Below are positions 35,170-44,800 of a stretch of 64,000 bases of DNA, piece by piece. Within the stretch, counting starts at the first letter, position 1; every line of letters begins with the position of its first letter. The translations under genes were made by a program, and so were the position numbers. This DNA comes from ZC4RG30 sp035556135 (lineage in GTDB: Bacteria; Pseudomonadota; Gammaproteobacteria; Steroidobacterales; Steroidobacteraceae): contig DATMFO010000003.1 in NCBI GenBank assembly GCA_035556135.1, positions 310,001 to 374,000 on the forward strand, in the 5' to 3' direction. The notes under the pieces were generated by a model, which did not search any database, had not been told where the DNA came from, and saw only the letters and a list, made by a program, of their open reading frames with translations.

Positions 35170-37652
35170 AGGCGTGCTCCCAGATAGGCGGACAACCGCA
35201 GCAGGTCGGCGAACACGCCGCCGGCTGTGACTTCGGGACCGGCGCCCGGGCCCTGCACGATCAGCGGGTTCTTGTTGTAGCGCGCGGTGGCGAAACGCAC
35301 CACGTTGTCAGTGAGTGCGATGTTGGCAAAGGCATGCTTGCCATCCAGCTCGACCACCCCCACCGTGGCCTCACCCTTCGCAGTGACGCGGCCCACGAAG
35401 CGCAGCACCTTGCCGGCCGCCTTTGCGGCCTGGTAACGCTTCAGCATGGCCTCATCGTAACGCGGCAGGCCACCGAGGAAGTCATCGATCGAGCCGCCGG
35501 CCAGGTCGCTGGGAACCAGGCTCTCCACCTTCACGTCGGCCATGTCGAGCTTCAGGCCCATCTCGCGCGCCAGGATGATGAGCTTGCGCGCCACATCGGT
35601 GCCGGAAAGGTCGTCGCGCGGGTCGGGTTCGGTGTAGCCCAGCTTCTTTGCCTCCTTCACGATGGCCGAGAATGGCACGCTGCCGTCGTACACGTTGAAG
35701 AGGTAGGCCAGTGTGCCGGAGAAGATGCCCTCGATGCTGTCCACCTGGTCGCCGGTCTCGCGCAGGTCGCGCAGGGTCTGGATCACCGGCAGGCCCGCAC
35801 CCACCGTGCCTTCATAGAGGTAGTGCGAGCCGCCCTGCCGGCGCGCAGCGCGCAGCGACTCGTAGTAGTCGATGCCGGCGCTGTTGGCCTTCTTGTTGGG
35901 CGTGACCACGTGGATGCCGGCGGCCAGCCAGGCCGCGTAGTGCTTCGCCACTGATTCATCGGCACTGCAGTCGATGACCACGGTGTGCGGCAGGTAGTCC
36001 ACCTTCACATGGTCGATGAAACGCGCCAGGTCGGCGGCATCGGTCGCCGCCTCGTACTGCGCCTTCCACTGTCCCAGTTCCACGCCGCGGTCGGACAGCA
36101 GCATGCGGCGGCTGGACATGATGCCGCGCACGCGCAGGTCGAGCTTGAACTCGCGCGCCAGGCGCGCCTGTTCGCCGGCCAGCTGGTCCAGCAGCACACG
36201 GCCCACGGTGCCGGGTCCGATCACGCCGATCGACAGCGTGTTGGGCGAGAGGTAGAAGCTGGCATGCGCTGCGCGCAATGCGCGCGTGGCCTGCCTGCCG
36301 TCCACCACCACGGAGATGTTGCGCTCCGAAGCGCCCTGCGCAATGGCGCGCACGTTGATGGCAGCCTGGCCCAGGGCATTGAACACCTTGGCCGAGACAC
36401 CCGGCGTGCCGGCCATGCCATCACCCACCACGGCGAGGATGGCCTGTTCCTTCAACGCATCCACGCTCTGGATCTGTCCCTCTGCCAGCTCGCGCGAGAA
36501 CGCTGCGCGCACCACCCGCTCCGCGCGGTCGGCCTGCGCGGCCGGAATCGCGCAGCAGATCGAATGCTCGGAACTGCCCTGGGAGATCAGGATCACCGAA
36601 ATGCCCTCCTCGCGCAGCGCGCCGAAGAGGCGATGCGCCGTGCCGGGCACGCCGATCATGCCGGCGCCCTCCACGTTCACCAGCGCCACGTCCTCGATGG
36701 TGGTGATGCCCTTCACGGTGAGCTCGGAAGCCGGCTCGGCACAGATCAGCGTGCAGGGCTTTTCCGGCGCGAAAGTGTTCCTGATGTAGATCGGGATGGA
36801 CTTGCCGATGGCCGGCGCCATGGTCTGCGGATGGATCACCTTGGCGCCGAAGTACGCCAGCTCCATCGCTTCGCTGTAGGACAGCTGGTCGATTACCTGC
36901 GCATTGGGTACGCGGCGCGGATCGGCCGACAGCACGCCGTCGACATCGGTCCAGATATGGATGGCGGCAGCATCGAGCAGCGCGCCGAAGATCGAGGCGG
37001 AGTAGTCGCTGCCATTGCGGCCCAGCGTGGTCTGCACGCCCGCCGGATCCCTGGCCACGAAACCGGGAATCACCAGCGTGCCATTGAAATCCGCCGCGCC
37101 GCTCTCGTTGAGACGGGCACGCGACACATCCCACTGCACTGCCGGACCCAGCGGGCCCCACTGCACCACCAGGCATTGCCGGGCATCGAGCCAGCGGACC
37201 GGAGTAGCGCCGCGCCTTGATTCAAGGAAGGCCGTCATCAACGTGGTGGACCAGATCTCGCCATAACCCGCGATCAGGTCGCGCACATTCTGCGCGGCGG
37301 AACGCAGCAGGCTGGTGGTGTGCAGCACACCCTCCAGGTCCACGCGGTCCTGGTCGAAGCGCTGCAGCCAGCGTGCGGCGCCCGCGGCGTCCAGGAGGTC
37401 CTCGGCGATGACGCGATGGCGCTCGCGCAGCCCCTGCAGTTCACGGGCGACGGCCGGGTCCTGCCGGCCTGCCATGTCCACCAGTCCGAGCAGCACGTCG
37501 GTGACGCCCTTGGCCGCAGACAGCACCACCGCCTGCCGTGGGGTCTTCTGGCTGGCAATGATGTCGGCCACCTTCCGGAAGCAGGCGGCGTCGTAGACAC
37601 TCGTGCCGCCGAACTTGTGGACGACCCAGGCATTGGCACTTGCGGATTTCAT
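35166..37652 (-). CDS. thrA: Bifunctional aspartokinase/homoserine dehydrogenase ThrA
   Basis: ThrA catalyses the first and third steps from aspartate to threonine. The 828-residue fusion has the kinase domain first (HKFGGTSVYDAACFRKV near the N-terminus, RNGSDYSASIFGALLDA). A central pair of ACT regulatory domains follows (VALVNVEGAGMIGVPGTA, AILAVVGDGMAGTPGV). The homoserine dehydrogenase is last (IGVIGPGTVGRVLLDQLAG for NAD(P), VVTPNKKANSAGIDYYESL, IEGIFSGTLAYLFN, GYTEPDPRDDLSGTDVARKL). Feedback control by threonine is expected for this architecture. The leader has no run of Thr/Ile codons, so no E. coli-type attenuator is seen. Confidence 0.98.
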   Translation of the reverse strand: MKSASANAWVVHKFGGTSVYDAACFRKVADIIASQKTPRQAVVLSAAKGVTDVLLGLVDMAGRQDPAVARELQGLRERHRVIAEDLLDAAGAARWLQRFDQDRVDLEGVLHTTSLLRSAAQNVRDLIAGYGEIWSTTLMTAFLESRRGATPVRWLDARQCLVVQWGPLGPAVQWDVSRARLNESGAADFNGTLVIPGFVARDPAGVQTTLGRNGSDYSASIFGALLDAAAIHIWTDVDGVLSADPRRVPNAQVIDQLSYSEAMELAYFGAKVIHPQTMAPAIGKSIPIYIRNTFAPEKPCTLICAEPASELTVKGITTIEDVALVNVEGAGMIGVPGTAHRLFGALREEGISVILISQGSSEHSICCAIPAAQADRAERVVRAAFSRELAEGQIQSVDALKEQAILAVVGDGMAGTPGVSAKVFNALGQAAINVRAIAQGASERNISVVVDGRQATRALRAAHASFYLSPNTLSIGVIGPGTVGRVLLDQLAGEQARLAREFKLDLRVRGIMSSRRMLLSDRGVELGQWKAQYEAATDAADLARFIDHVKVDYLPHTVVIDCSADESVAKHYAAWLAAGIHVVTPNKKANSAGIDYYESLRAARRQGGSHYLYEGTVGAGLPVIQTLRDLRETGDQVDSIEGIFSGTLAYLFNVYDGSVPFSAIVKEAKKLGYTEPDPRDDLSGTDVARKLIILAREMGLKLDMADVKVESLVPSDLAGGSIDDFLGGLPRYDEAMLKRYQAAKAAGKVLRFVGRVTAKGEATVGVVELDGKHAFANIALTDNVVRFATARYNKNPLIVQGPGAGPEVTAGGVFADLLRLSAYLGARL

Positions 37653-37676
37653 CGATGTGTGGGCCGAAGTTACTGT

Positions 37677-37705
37677 TTAATAGGAAAAAACCCGGGAACT
37701 CTAAA
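37677..37705 (-). promoter_or_regulatory. Candidate thrABC promoter
   Basis: On the minus strand TTTAGA (37700-37705) and TATTAA (37677-37682) are separated by 17 bases, a sigma-70-like arrangement 24 bases before the thrA ATG. The AT-rich patch stands out in otherwise GC-rich DNA. It is the only such pair in the 90-base gap between divergent thrA and the nucleotidyltransferase gene. Confidence 0.5.
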
Positions 37706-37742
37706 GGTCGTCAGGCAAGCACGCAAGCAACTGGTAAGCACC

Positions 37743-38351
37743 ATGTCGCATCATCCTGTTCCCCATGTCCTGGTACTCGCTGCAGGCGCTGCGCGGCGCT
37801 TCGGCACGCCCAAGCAGCTCGCCCGGCTCGGAGGCGAGCCACTGCTGCTGCGGGCAGTCACGCACGCCACCGAGGTGGCCGGACACGCCGTGAGCGTCGT
37901 GCTGGGCGCCAATGCCGCGGACATCGCTCCCCTGCTGCGCAACAGCCCGGCCAGCGTGGTGGTGAACCGGCAGTGGGAGGAAGGCATCGCCAGCTCCCTG
38001 CGGGCCGGCGTGGCGCAGCTGCCAGGCAGTACCGGAGCGGTACTGGTGATGCTGGCCGACCAGGTGGCCATCACCGCCTTCGACCTCAGGCGCCTCATTG
38101 CCGCCTGGCAACAGCAGCCGGAGTTGCTGGTCGCGGCCACCTACGATGGCGAGGCTGGCGTGCCGGCGATCTTTCCTGCGCACAGCTTCCAGGCATTGCT
38201 TGAACTGCGTGGGGACGTGGGCGCCCGCCGGGTCCTGCGCCGCATGGCCGACCGCTGCATCCGCATTGCCATGGCCCATGCCAGCGTGGACGTGGACACG
38301 GCTGAAGACCTTGCCAGGCTCGAGGGAGCAGCGTCCGCAGCAGAGGCGTGA
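37743..38351 (+). CDS. MobA/MocA-like molybdopterin nucleotidyltransferase family protein
   Basis: A 202-residue NTP transferase. The N-terminal nucleotide-binding motif is VLVLAAGAARRFGTPKQLAR (residues about 9-28). VVNRQWEEGIASSLRAGVAQ and the metal-binding VLVMLADQVAITAFDL follow, then the C-terminal GDVGARRVLRRM and VDVDTAEDLARLE. This pattern is that of MocA/MobA-like enzymes that attach CMP or GMP to molybdenum cofactor. No partner xanthine dehydrogenase genes are present, so the cofactor and the exact reaction are open. The ATG at 37743 was chosen because the frame upstream is antisense to thrA. Confidence 0.82.
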   Translation: MSHHPVPHVLVLAAGAARRFGTPKQLARLGGEPLLLRAVTHATEVAGHAVSVVLGANAADIAPLLRNSPASVVVNRQWEEGIASSLRAGVAQLPGSTGAVLVMLADQVAITAFDLRRLIAAWQQQPELLVAATYDGEAGVPAIFPAHSFQALLELRGDVGARRVLRRMADRCIRIAMAHASVDVDTAEDLARLEGAASAAEA

Positions 38352-38906
38352 TCAACGCCCCAGCAGCTCCCGCGGCTCCACCTCGCGCCACGCGCCGGGT
38401 GCGAGGCCCGTCAGGTCGAGCCTGCCGATGGCCGCGCGCACCAGGCGCAGGGTGGGAAAGCCCACCCTTGCCGTCATGCGGCGCACCTGCCGGTTCTTGC
38501 CCTCGCGCAGCACCAGCTCCAGCCAGGCCGTGGGAATCCTCGCGCGATGCCGGATGGGTGGCACGCGCGGCCAAAGCGCCGCCGGCTCGTCGATGCGCCG
38601 TACACCGGCAGGTTGCGTGAGGAAGTCTCCAAGGTCCACCCCGCTGCGCAGCAGGTCGATCGCATCGTCCGTCGGCTCACCTTCGACCTGCACCCAGTAC
38701 ACCTTCGGCAGCTTGTGGCGGGGACTGGTGATGCGCGCCTGCAGTGCGCCGTCATCGGTGAGCAGCAGCAATCCCTCGCTGTCCGTATCGAGCCTTCCGG
38801 CCGGATAGATGCGAGGAATGGGGAGGTAATCGGCCAGCGTCTGCCGACCCGGCGCCGGACTGAACTTGCAGGCCACGCCATAGGGCTTGTTGAAAGCGAC
38901 CAGCAC
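38352..38906 (-). CDS. rluE: 23S rRNA pseudouridine synthase, RsuA family (RluE-like)
   Basis: A 184-residue pseudouridine synthase with no N-terminal S4 domain, as in RluE, which modifies U2457 of 23S rRNA. The catalytic Asp is at about residue 40 in YPAGRLDTDSEGLLLLTDDG. VYWVQVEGEPTDDAID and the C-terminal LREGKNRQVRRMTARVGFPT are family blocks. Its stop abuts that of the nucleotidyltransferase on the opposite strand with no gap. ligA ends one base upstream of its start. Confidence 0.92.
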   Translation of the reverse strand: MLVAFNKPYGVACKFSPAPGRQTLADYLPIPRIYPAGRLDTDSEGLLLLTDDGALQARITSPRHKLPKVYWVQVEGEPTDDAIDLLRSGVDLGDFLTQPAGVRRIDEPAALWPRVPPIRHRARIPTAWLELVLREGKNRQVRRMTARVGFPTLRLVRAAIGRLDLTGLAPGAWREVEPRELLGR

Positions 38907-38907
38907 T

Positions 38908-40983
38908 TCAGGCGCCGGGCAGCCGGCCGGCGAGCAGTTCCGACAACCCCTGCTCGTCCAGCACGGTCACGCCCAGCTCCTGTGCCTTCGCCAGCTTCGA
39001 GCCCGCCTCGGCACCGGCCACCACGTAATGCGTCTTGCGCGACACGCTGCCGGAGACTCTTGCGCCCAGTGCTTGCAGCTGCGCGGTCGCCTCCTCGCGC
39101 GTCACGCCCTGCAGCGTGCCAGTGAGCACCACCGTGCGGCCGGCCAGCGGCTGCGTGGCGGATTCACGACGCACCACATCCGGCCAGTGCACGCCCGCCT
39201 CCAGCAGCGCATCCACCACGCTGTTGTTGCGCGGATTGGCGAAGAAGCCGGCCACCAGAGCGGCCACCGTGGGGCCCACATCCGGTGTGGCCTGCAGCGC
39301 CTCCCCGCTGGCAGCGCGCAATGCAGCCAGGCTGCCGAACTGCTGCGCCAGCGCCGCGGCCGTGGCCTCGCCCACCTGGCCGATGCCCAGCGCAAACAGG
39401 AAACGGGGCAATGTGGTCTCGCGGCTGCGGTCGATGGCGTCGATGAGTTTTTCTGCCCAGCGTGTGGCCACCTTGCCGGCCTTCGCCGTCTCCGGGGTGG
39501 AGTCATCGCGCTCATCCGCGCGACGCTTCATCTCCAGCAGGTCCTCGAGCTTCAGGCGGTACAGGTCGGCGACCGACTGCACGTAGCCCAGGTTGCACAG
39601 TTCATCGATGTAACGCTCACCCAGGCCCTCGATGTCCATGGCGCGGCGCGAGGCGAAGTGGCGGATGGCTTCCTTGCGCTGCGCCGGGCAGGAAAGGTCG
39701 CCCGTGCAGCGCCAGGCCGCCACACCTTCCTCGCGCTGCAGGGGCGAACCGCATTCGGGGCAATTGCGGGGCATGGCCCAGGGATGCGCACCTTCCGGCC
39801 GCCGCGCCAGGTTCACGCTCACCACCTCGGGTATCACATCGCCGGCACGTCGCACGATCACCGTGTCGCCCACACGCACGTCAAGGCGCGCCACCTGGTC
39901 CGCGTTGTGCAGCGTGGCGTTGGTCACGGTGACGCCAGCCACATGCACGGGAGCCAGTCGCGCCACCGGCGTGGCCGTGCCCGTGCGACCGATCTGGATT
40001 TCGATGGCCTCCACGCGGGTGGACTGCTCCTGCGCGGGATATTTGTGCGCGAGGGCCCAGCGCGGCGCGCGCGACACGAAACCCAGCGCACGCTGGCCTG
40101 CGCCGTCGTCGAGTTTGTAAACCACCCCGTCGATGTCGAAGGGCAGCGCATCGCGCTGCGCACCAATGCGCCGGTAGTAATCCAGCAGGCCCGCCTCGCC
40201 GGTCACCACTTCGTTCAGGGGACTGAGCGGCAATCCCCACTGGCCCAGCAGGGCCAGCTGGTCCGCGTGGCCGTCAGGAAGCTGGCCGCCGTCCACGAAG
40301 CCGGTGCCATAGGCGAAGAACGCCAGCGGACGCTGCGCCGTGACGCGCGGATCCAGCTGCCGCAGCGATCCGGCCGCGCCATTGCGCGGATTGGCCAACA
40401 CCCTCTCTCCGGTGGTGCGCGCCTGGGTGTTGTACTGCTCGAATGCCGCGCGCGGCATGTAGATCTCGCCCCGCACTTCGAGCACTGCGGGCCAGCCGCC
40501 GCCCCGCAGGTTTTGCGGCACGTCAGCCACCGTGCGCAGGTTGGCCGTGACGTCCTCGCCGGTTTCCCCGTCGCCGCGTGTCGCGCCCTGCACGAAGCGG
40601 CCATCCTCGTAGCGCAGGCTCACGGCGACGCCATCCAGCTTCACCTCGGCGGAGAAACGCAGCGCTTCCTCACCCAGCCGCGTGGCAATGCGGCGCACGA
40701 AGTCCCCCACCTCCTCGTCGGTGAAGGCATTGGAAAGCGACAGCATGGGCAGTGCATGGCGAACGGGGGCGAACTTCGCCACCGGCCTTGCGCCCACGCG
40801 CTGCGAGGGAGAGTCGGCGCCTGCTGCATCCGGATGCGCCGCTTCGAGGGCCTCGAGCTCGCGCTTCAGCGCGTCGTACTCGGCGTCGGAGATTTCCGGT
40901 TGGTCCTCGGCATGGTAGCGGCGATCGTGGTACGCCACCTGCTCGCGCAGCGCCTGCAGGCGTGCGCGCGCCTCCGCGTCCAT
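38908..40983 (-). CDS. ligA: NAD-dependent DNA ligase LigA
   Basis: LigA seals nicks in replication and repair using NAD+. The 691-residue protein starts at the ATG at 40983 (MDAEARARLQALREQVAYHD); a frame open to 41010 would overlap zipA. It has the NAD-binding Ia domain (YHDRRYHAEDQPEISDAEYD) and adenylated Lys115 in AEVKLDGVAVSLRYEDG. The OB domain follows. The Cys4 zinc finger is in NCPECGSP and RCTGDLSCPAQ. Helix-hairpin-helix repeats follow, then a BRCT domain (PLAGRTVVLTGTLQGVTREE, residues about 612-691). It follows zipA by one base, the common zipA-ligA pairing. Confidence 0.97.
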   Translation of the reverse strand: MDAEARARLQALREQVAYHDRRYHAEDQPEISDAEYDALKRELEALEAAHPDAAGADSPSQRVGARPVAKFAPVRHALPMLSLSNAFTDEEVGDFVRRIATRLGEEALRFSAEVKLDGVAVSLRYEDGRFVQGATRGDGETGEDVTANLRTVADVPQNLRGGGWPAVLEVRGEIYMPRAAFEQYNTQARTTGERVLANPRNGAAGSLRQLDPRVTAQRPLAFFAYGTGFVDGGQLPDGHADQLALLGQWGLPLSPLNEVVTGEAGLLDYYRRIGAQRDALPFDIDGVVYKLDDGAGQRALGFVSRAPRWALAHKYPAQEQSTRVEAIEIQIGRTGTATPVARLAPVHVAGVTVTNATLHNADQVARLDVRVGDTVIVRRAGDVIPEVVSVNLARRPEGAHPWAMPRNCPECGSPLQREEGVAAWRCTGDLSCPAQRKEAIRHFASRRAMDIEGLGERYIDELCNLGYVQSVADLYRLKLEDLLEMKRRADERDDSTPETAKAGKVATRWAEKLIDAIDRSRETTLPRFLFALGIGQVGEATAAALAQQFGSLAALRAASGEALQATPDVGPTVAALVAGFFANPRNNSVVDALLEAGVHWPDVVRRESATQPLAGRTVVLTGTLQGVTREEATAQLQALGARVSGSVSRKTHYVVAGAEAGSKLAKAQELGVTVLDEQGLSELLAGRLPGA

Positions 40984-40984
40984 G

Positions 40985-41848
40985 TCAGCCGTTTTCCTGT
41001 TCCGCGTCATCCGGCAGCGACTGCCTCAGCCGCAGCAGCACGTCGCCCTCCAGCTCTGCGCCATGCTCGTCCTGCACGCTGGCGCCCAGCCGCCAGGACA
41101 CCGCACGCGCCACGGCCACCAGTTCCTCGAGCATGCGCACGGCCGGCAGCGGCCCGGGCAGCACGGAGAACAGCGACAGTCCGCGCAGCTGCTCTTCGTC
41201 CACCTTCAGCGGATCCAGGTCGCCGGGACGCAGCATGTTGGCGGCGCTGACCAGCACCGCGCCGTCCGCGTCGGTCAGGTGGTAGATCTTCTGCGGGCCA
41301 GGCACCAGGCTCGCCTGCTCCAGTGCCAGGCGCACTTCGCGTCCGGCAAGCAGCGCGCCGCGCGAACTCACCAGGCGCAATGTCAGGACGCGATCTGCCC
41401 GTTCCGGTGGCCAGCGGATCTCGCGGCGCGCAGCTGCCGCAGGCGCAGCCTGTACCTTGGGTGCCGCAGGCTCCACCGCAGCTGGCGGGTCTGGAAGCTC
41501 AGGCTCCGGATCGATCGCAGCCGGCTCCGGCTGCGCCGGCGGTGGCGGGACGGCGGCAGAGGGCCGGTCGACAGCCACCTCGCGGGCCACGGGCACGGCG
41601 CGCTGCACCGGCGGATCGCTGGGATGTATCACTGGCACATCGCGCATTGCCGGCTCGCGGACATCTGCCGGCCCATGGTCGCCCAGGCTGTCGAGGCGCG
41701 GTTCGACGCGCCGGGACCAGTCATCGGACGCTGTCGCACCTTCCGGGGACTGGGCCAGGCGCCGCCGGCTGCGCCGCCATTCCCATATCGCCAGGGCCAC
41801 GATGAACGCTGCCCCCAGACCCATCAATGCCCAGCGCAATTCCGGCAT
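40985..41848 (-). CDS. zipA: Cell division protein ZipA
   Basis: ZipA anchors FtsZ to the inner membrane in gammaproteobacteria. The 287-residue product has an N-terminal membrane anchor (LRWALMGLGAAFIVALAIW, residues about 4-22) and a basic stretch RRSRRRL. A long Pro/Ala/Glu-rich linker comes next (about 85-150). The C-terminal FtsZ-binding domain is last (DRVLTLRLVSSRGALLAGRE to the end). It lies between smc (18 bases) and ligA (one base), the usual smc-zipA-ligA order. Confidence 0.93.
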   Translation of the reverse strand: MPELRWALMGLGAAFIVALAIWEWRRSRRRLAQSPEGATASDDWSRRVEPRLDSLGDHGPADVREPAMRDVPVIHPSDPPVQRAVPVAREVAVDRPSAAVPPPPAQPEPAAIDPEPELPDPPAAVEPAAPKVQAAPAAAARREIRWPPERADRVLTLRLVSSRGALLAGREVRLALEQASLVPGPQKIYHLTDADGAVLVSAANMLRPGDLDPLKVDEEQLRGLSLFSVLPGPLPAVRMLEELVAVARAVSWRLGASVQDEHGAELEGDVLLRLRQSLPDDAEQENG

Positions 41849-41866
41849 GTTGCTGACTGCTCCCTG

Positions 41867-44800
41867 TCAGACCGCGGCCAGCCGTACCGCCTCGTCGACG
41901 TCCACGCTCACCAGGCGCGACACGCCCGGTTCATGCATGGTGACGCCGACCAGCTGCTCGGCCAGCTCCATGGTCGTCTTGTTGTGGGTGATGAAGATGA
42001 ACTGCACGCGGCCGGACATCTCGCGCACGATGTCGCAGAAGCGGCTGACGTTGTGCTCGTCGAGTGGCGCGTCCACCTCGTCGAGCAGGCAGAACGGCGC
42101 CGGGTTCAGGTCGAATATCGAGAACACCAGCGCTACCGCGGTAAGCGCCTTCTCGCCGCCGGACAGCTGCGAGATGGTGCTGTTGCGCTTGCCCGGCGGA
42201 CGCGCCATCACGGCCACGCCGGCAGTGAGCACATCCTCGCCGACCAGCTCCAGGTACGCGCTGCCGCCACCGAAGAGGCGCGGGAACTTTTCCTTCAGGC
42301 CATCGTTGATGCGCTCGAAGGTGGACTCGAAGCGGGTGCGCGTCTCGCGGTCGATCTTGCGCATGGCCTCCTCGAGCGACTCCAGCGCCTCGGTGAGGTC
42401 CTTCCACTGGGCGTCGAGGAATTCCTTGCGCTCGCCCTGCTCCTTGAGCTCGTCGATCGCGGCCAGGTTCACCGCGCCCAGCTTCTGCACGTCGGCCTGC
42501 ACGGCGGCAAGGCGATCCTCGCGATCAAGGATGGTGGCCTCGGACGACAGTTCCGCCAGCACTTCCTCCAGCACCATGCGCGTCTGGGCAAACTGCTCGA
42601 CCAGTGACTCGCGGCGCAGGCGTGTCTCCTGCGCGGCGAACTTCGCACCCTCCAGCGCCTCGCGCGCACTGCCCACGCGGCGCTCGGCCAGCAACCGCTT
42701 CTCGTCCAGTTCGCGCAGTTCGGCGTCCACGGCTTCGAGGTCGCGGCGGGCGGCGGAGAGCTCCCCTTCCAGTTCCAGCTTGCGTTCCAGCAACTCGTTG
42801 AGCTGCACGGCGATCTGCTGCACGGGCTCATCACCGCCCGCCAACTCCGCTTCCAGCTGCTCCTGGCGCGTGGCCAGCTGCGTGCGCTGCTCCTGCATGC
42901 GTGTCAGCGTGGCGGCCAGCGAGCTCTCCGAGGAGCGGCGGCCCTCCAGCTGGATCAGCAGCTCACGTGCATGGGCGCGCGCCTGCCCGGCGGCATCGCG
43001 CGCGGCGGCAGCCAGTGCGCGGCGCTCCTCGCGCTCGCTTTCCATCTCGGCGCGCCGCGATTCCAGCTGTTCCAGGCGGGCCGTTGCCTCATCCAGCGCG
43101 GCGCGCGAACGCTCCAGCAGCTGCTGTGCCTTCTCGCGTTCGGCCCCGATGTCGGTGGTCTCGCGGTCCAGCCGCTGCAGGCGCTGCGTGGCCTGCTGGT
43201 TGCGGCCACGTGCGGCCTCCAGCGTGCCGCGCGCCTCCGAATAGGCGCGGTGCGCACCCTGGATCTGGCGCTGCAGCTCATCGCGCCTGGTTTCGGCGGC
43301 CGCGACCTGCCCACGCACGCTGGCGAGGCGCTGCTCCACCTCCACCACCGCGATTTCGGCCGACTCGCAGATGCCACGCAATGCGCGGATGCGGTTCTCC
43401 CGCTCCAGCACCCCGGCGTGCGCATCGCGGCCGCGCGCCACGCGCAGCCAGTCGCGTCCGACCCAGATGCCGTCGGCGGTGACCAGCGATTCGTTCTCGC
43501 CCAGGGCATGGCGCCGCTGCAACGCCTCGTGGAGCGATGCGGCGGTTTCCACGCGCGCCAGCCGGCGCAGGACGGAAGCCGGGCCGCGCACCCTTGACGC
43601 CAGCGAGGATCCGGTACCGGCATCGGCGCCGGCGCCCTCCACCAGCATCACGTGGCCACCAGCCAGTTCGGTCAGGCGTCCGGCAACCTCGTCGAGGGAA
43701 TCGACCTGCACGGCCTCCAGCGCATCGCCCAGCACGGCCTCGACGCCACGCTCCCAGCCGCGCTCCACTTCCAGCTGCGCGGTGACGCGCGGGCGTGAAT
43801 CGAGCCCCACTGCAGAGAGCCACTTGCCAGCCTCGCGATCAGTTTCGCCGAGGGCAGCCTTCTGCAGGGCATCGAGCGAGACCTTTTCCGAGCGCGCCTT
43901 CTCGCGTTCCGTACGCGCATGCTCCAGCTCCCGCTCGGTCTCGTGCTGGCGGCTGCGCAGTTCCTGCAGCTCCGCGAGGCAGGCTGTCAGCTCCTGCTGC
44001 AGGCTTTCGTCGGCCGCATGTGCAGCACGTTCGCGTTCCTCCAGCTGTCCGAGCTCGGCGCTGGCCCCGGCGGCGATGAGCTGCTCGCGCTCCACTGCCA
44101 GCCGGTCGCTTTGCGCGGCGAGGCGCCGCAGCTGGTCGTCCAGCTGCTCGATGCGCGTGCGCTCCACCTGGGTGGTCTGGTAGGTGCCGCCCAGTTCGCG
44201 GTTGAAGCCTTCCCAGTTCTCCTGCCAGGTGCGCAGTTCGCCCTCGGCGGCTTCGAATTCGGCCTGCGCGCGGGCCTCGGTCTCCTGCGCCGCTTCTGCA
44301 CCCGGGTCAAGCGCTGCAATCTCGCTGCGCAGCGCCTCCACGCGTGCTTCATCGCGCGCCAGCTGGCCGGAGACATCGGCCAGCATCTCGCGCGCCTGCG
44401 AGAGCTCGCGCTTCTGGCGGTCACGCAGCTCGCGCGTGTGCGCCAGCATCTGTTCGGTGCGCGCCACTTCGGCGCCCTGCTGGTAGAAACTGCCCTGCAC
44501 CGCGTTCACGCGCTCGTTGGCGCCGAACTGGAACTCGCGCTGCTTCTCGACCGCCGCCTCGGCTGCCCGCTGCGCGGCCAGCGCCTCCTGCAGGCTGAGG
44601 TCCGCGTCGCGCATGGCCTTGTCGTTGATGGCCGCACCGCTGTCGATCTCGCGCAGGCGCAGCGCCAGCACTTCGGCCGACAGCCGCTGCTCGTCGTTCT
44701 TCAGGTCCTGGTAGCGGCGCGCCTGGTTGGCCTGGCGCGTGAGATGGCGGATCTGCTTCTCCACTTCGTCGCGCAGGTCCTGCAGGCGCTCCATGTTCTC

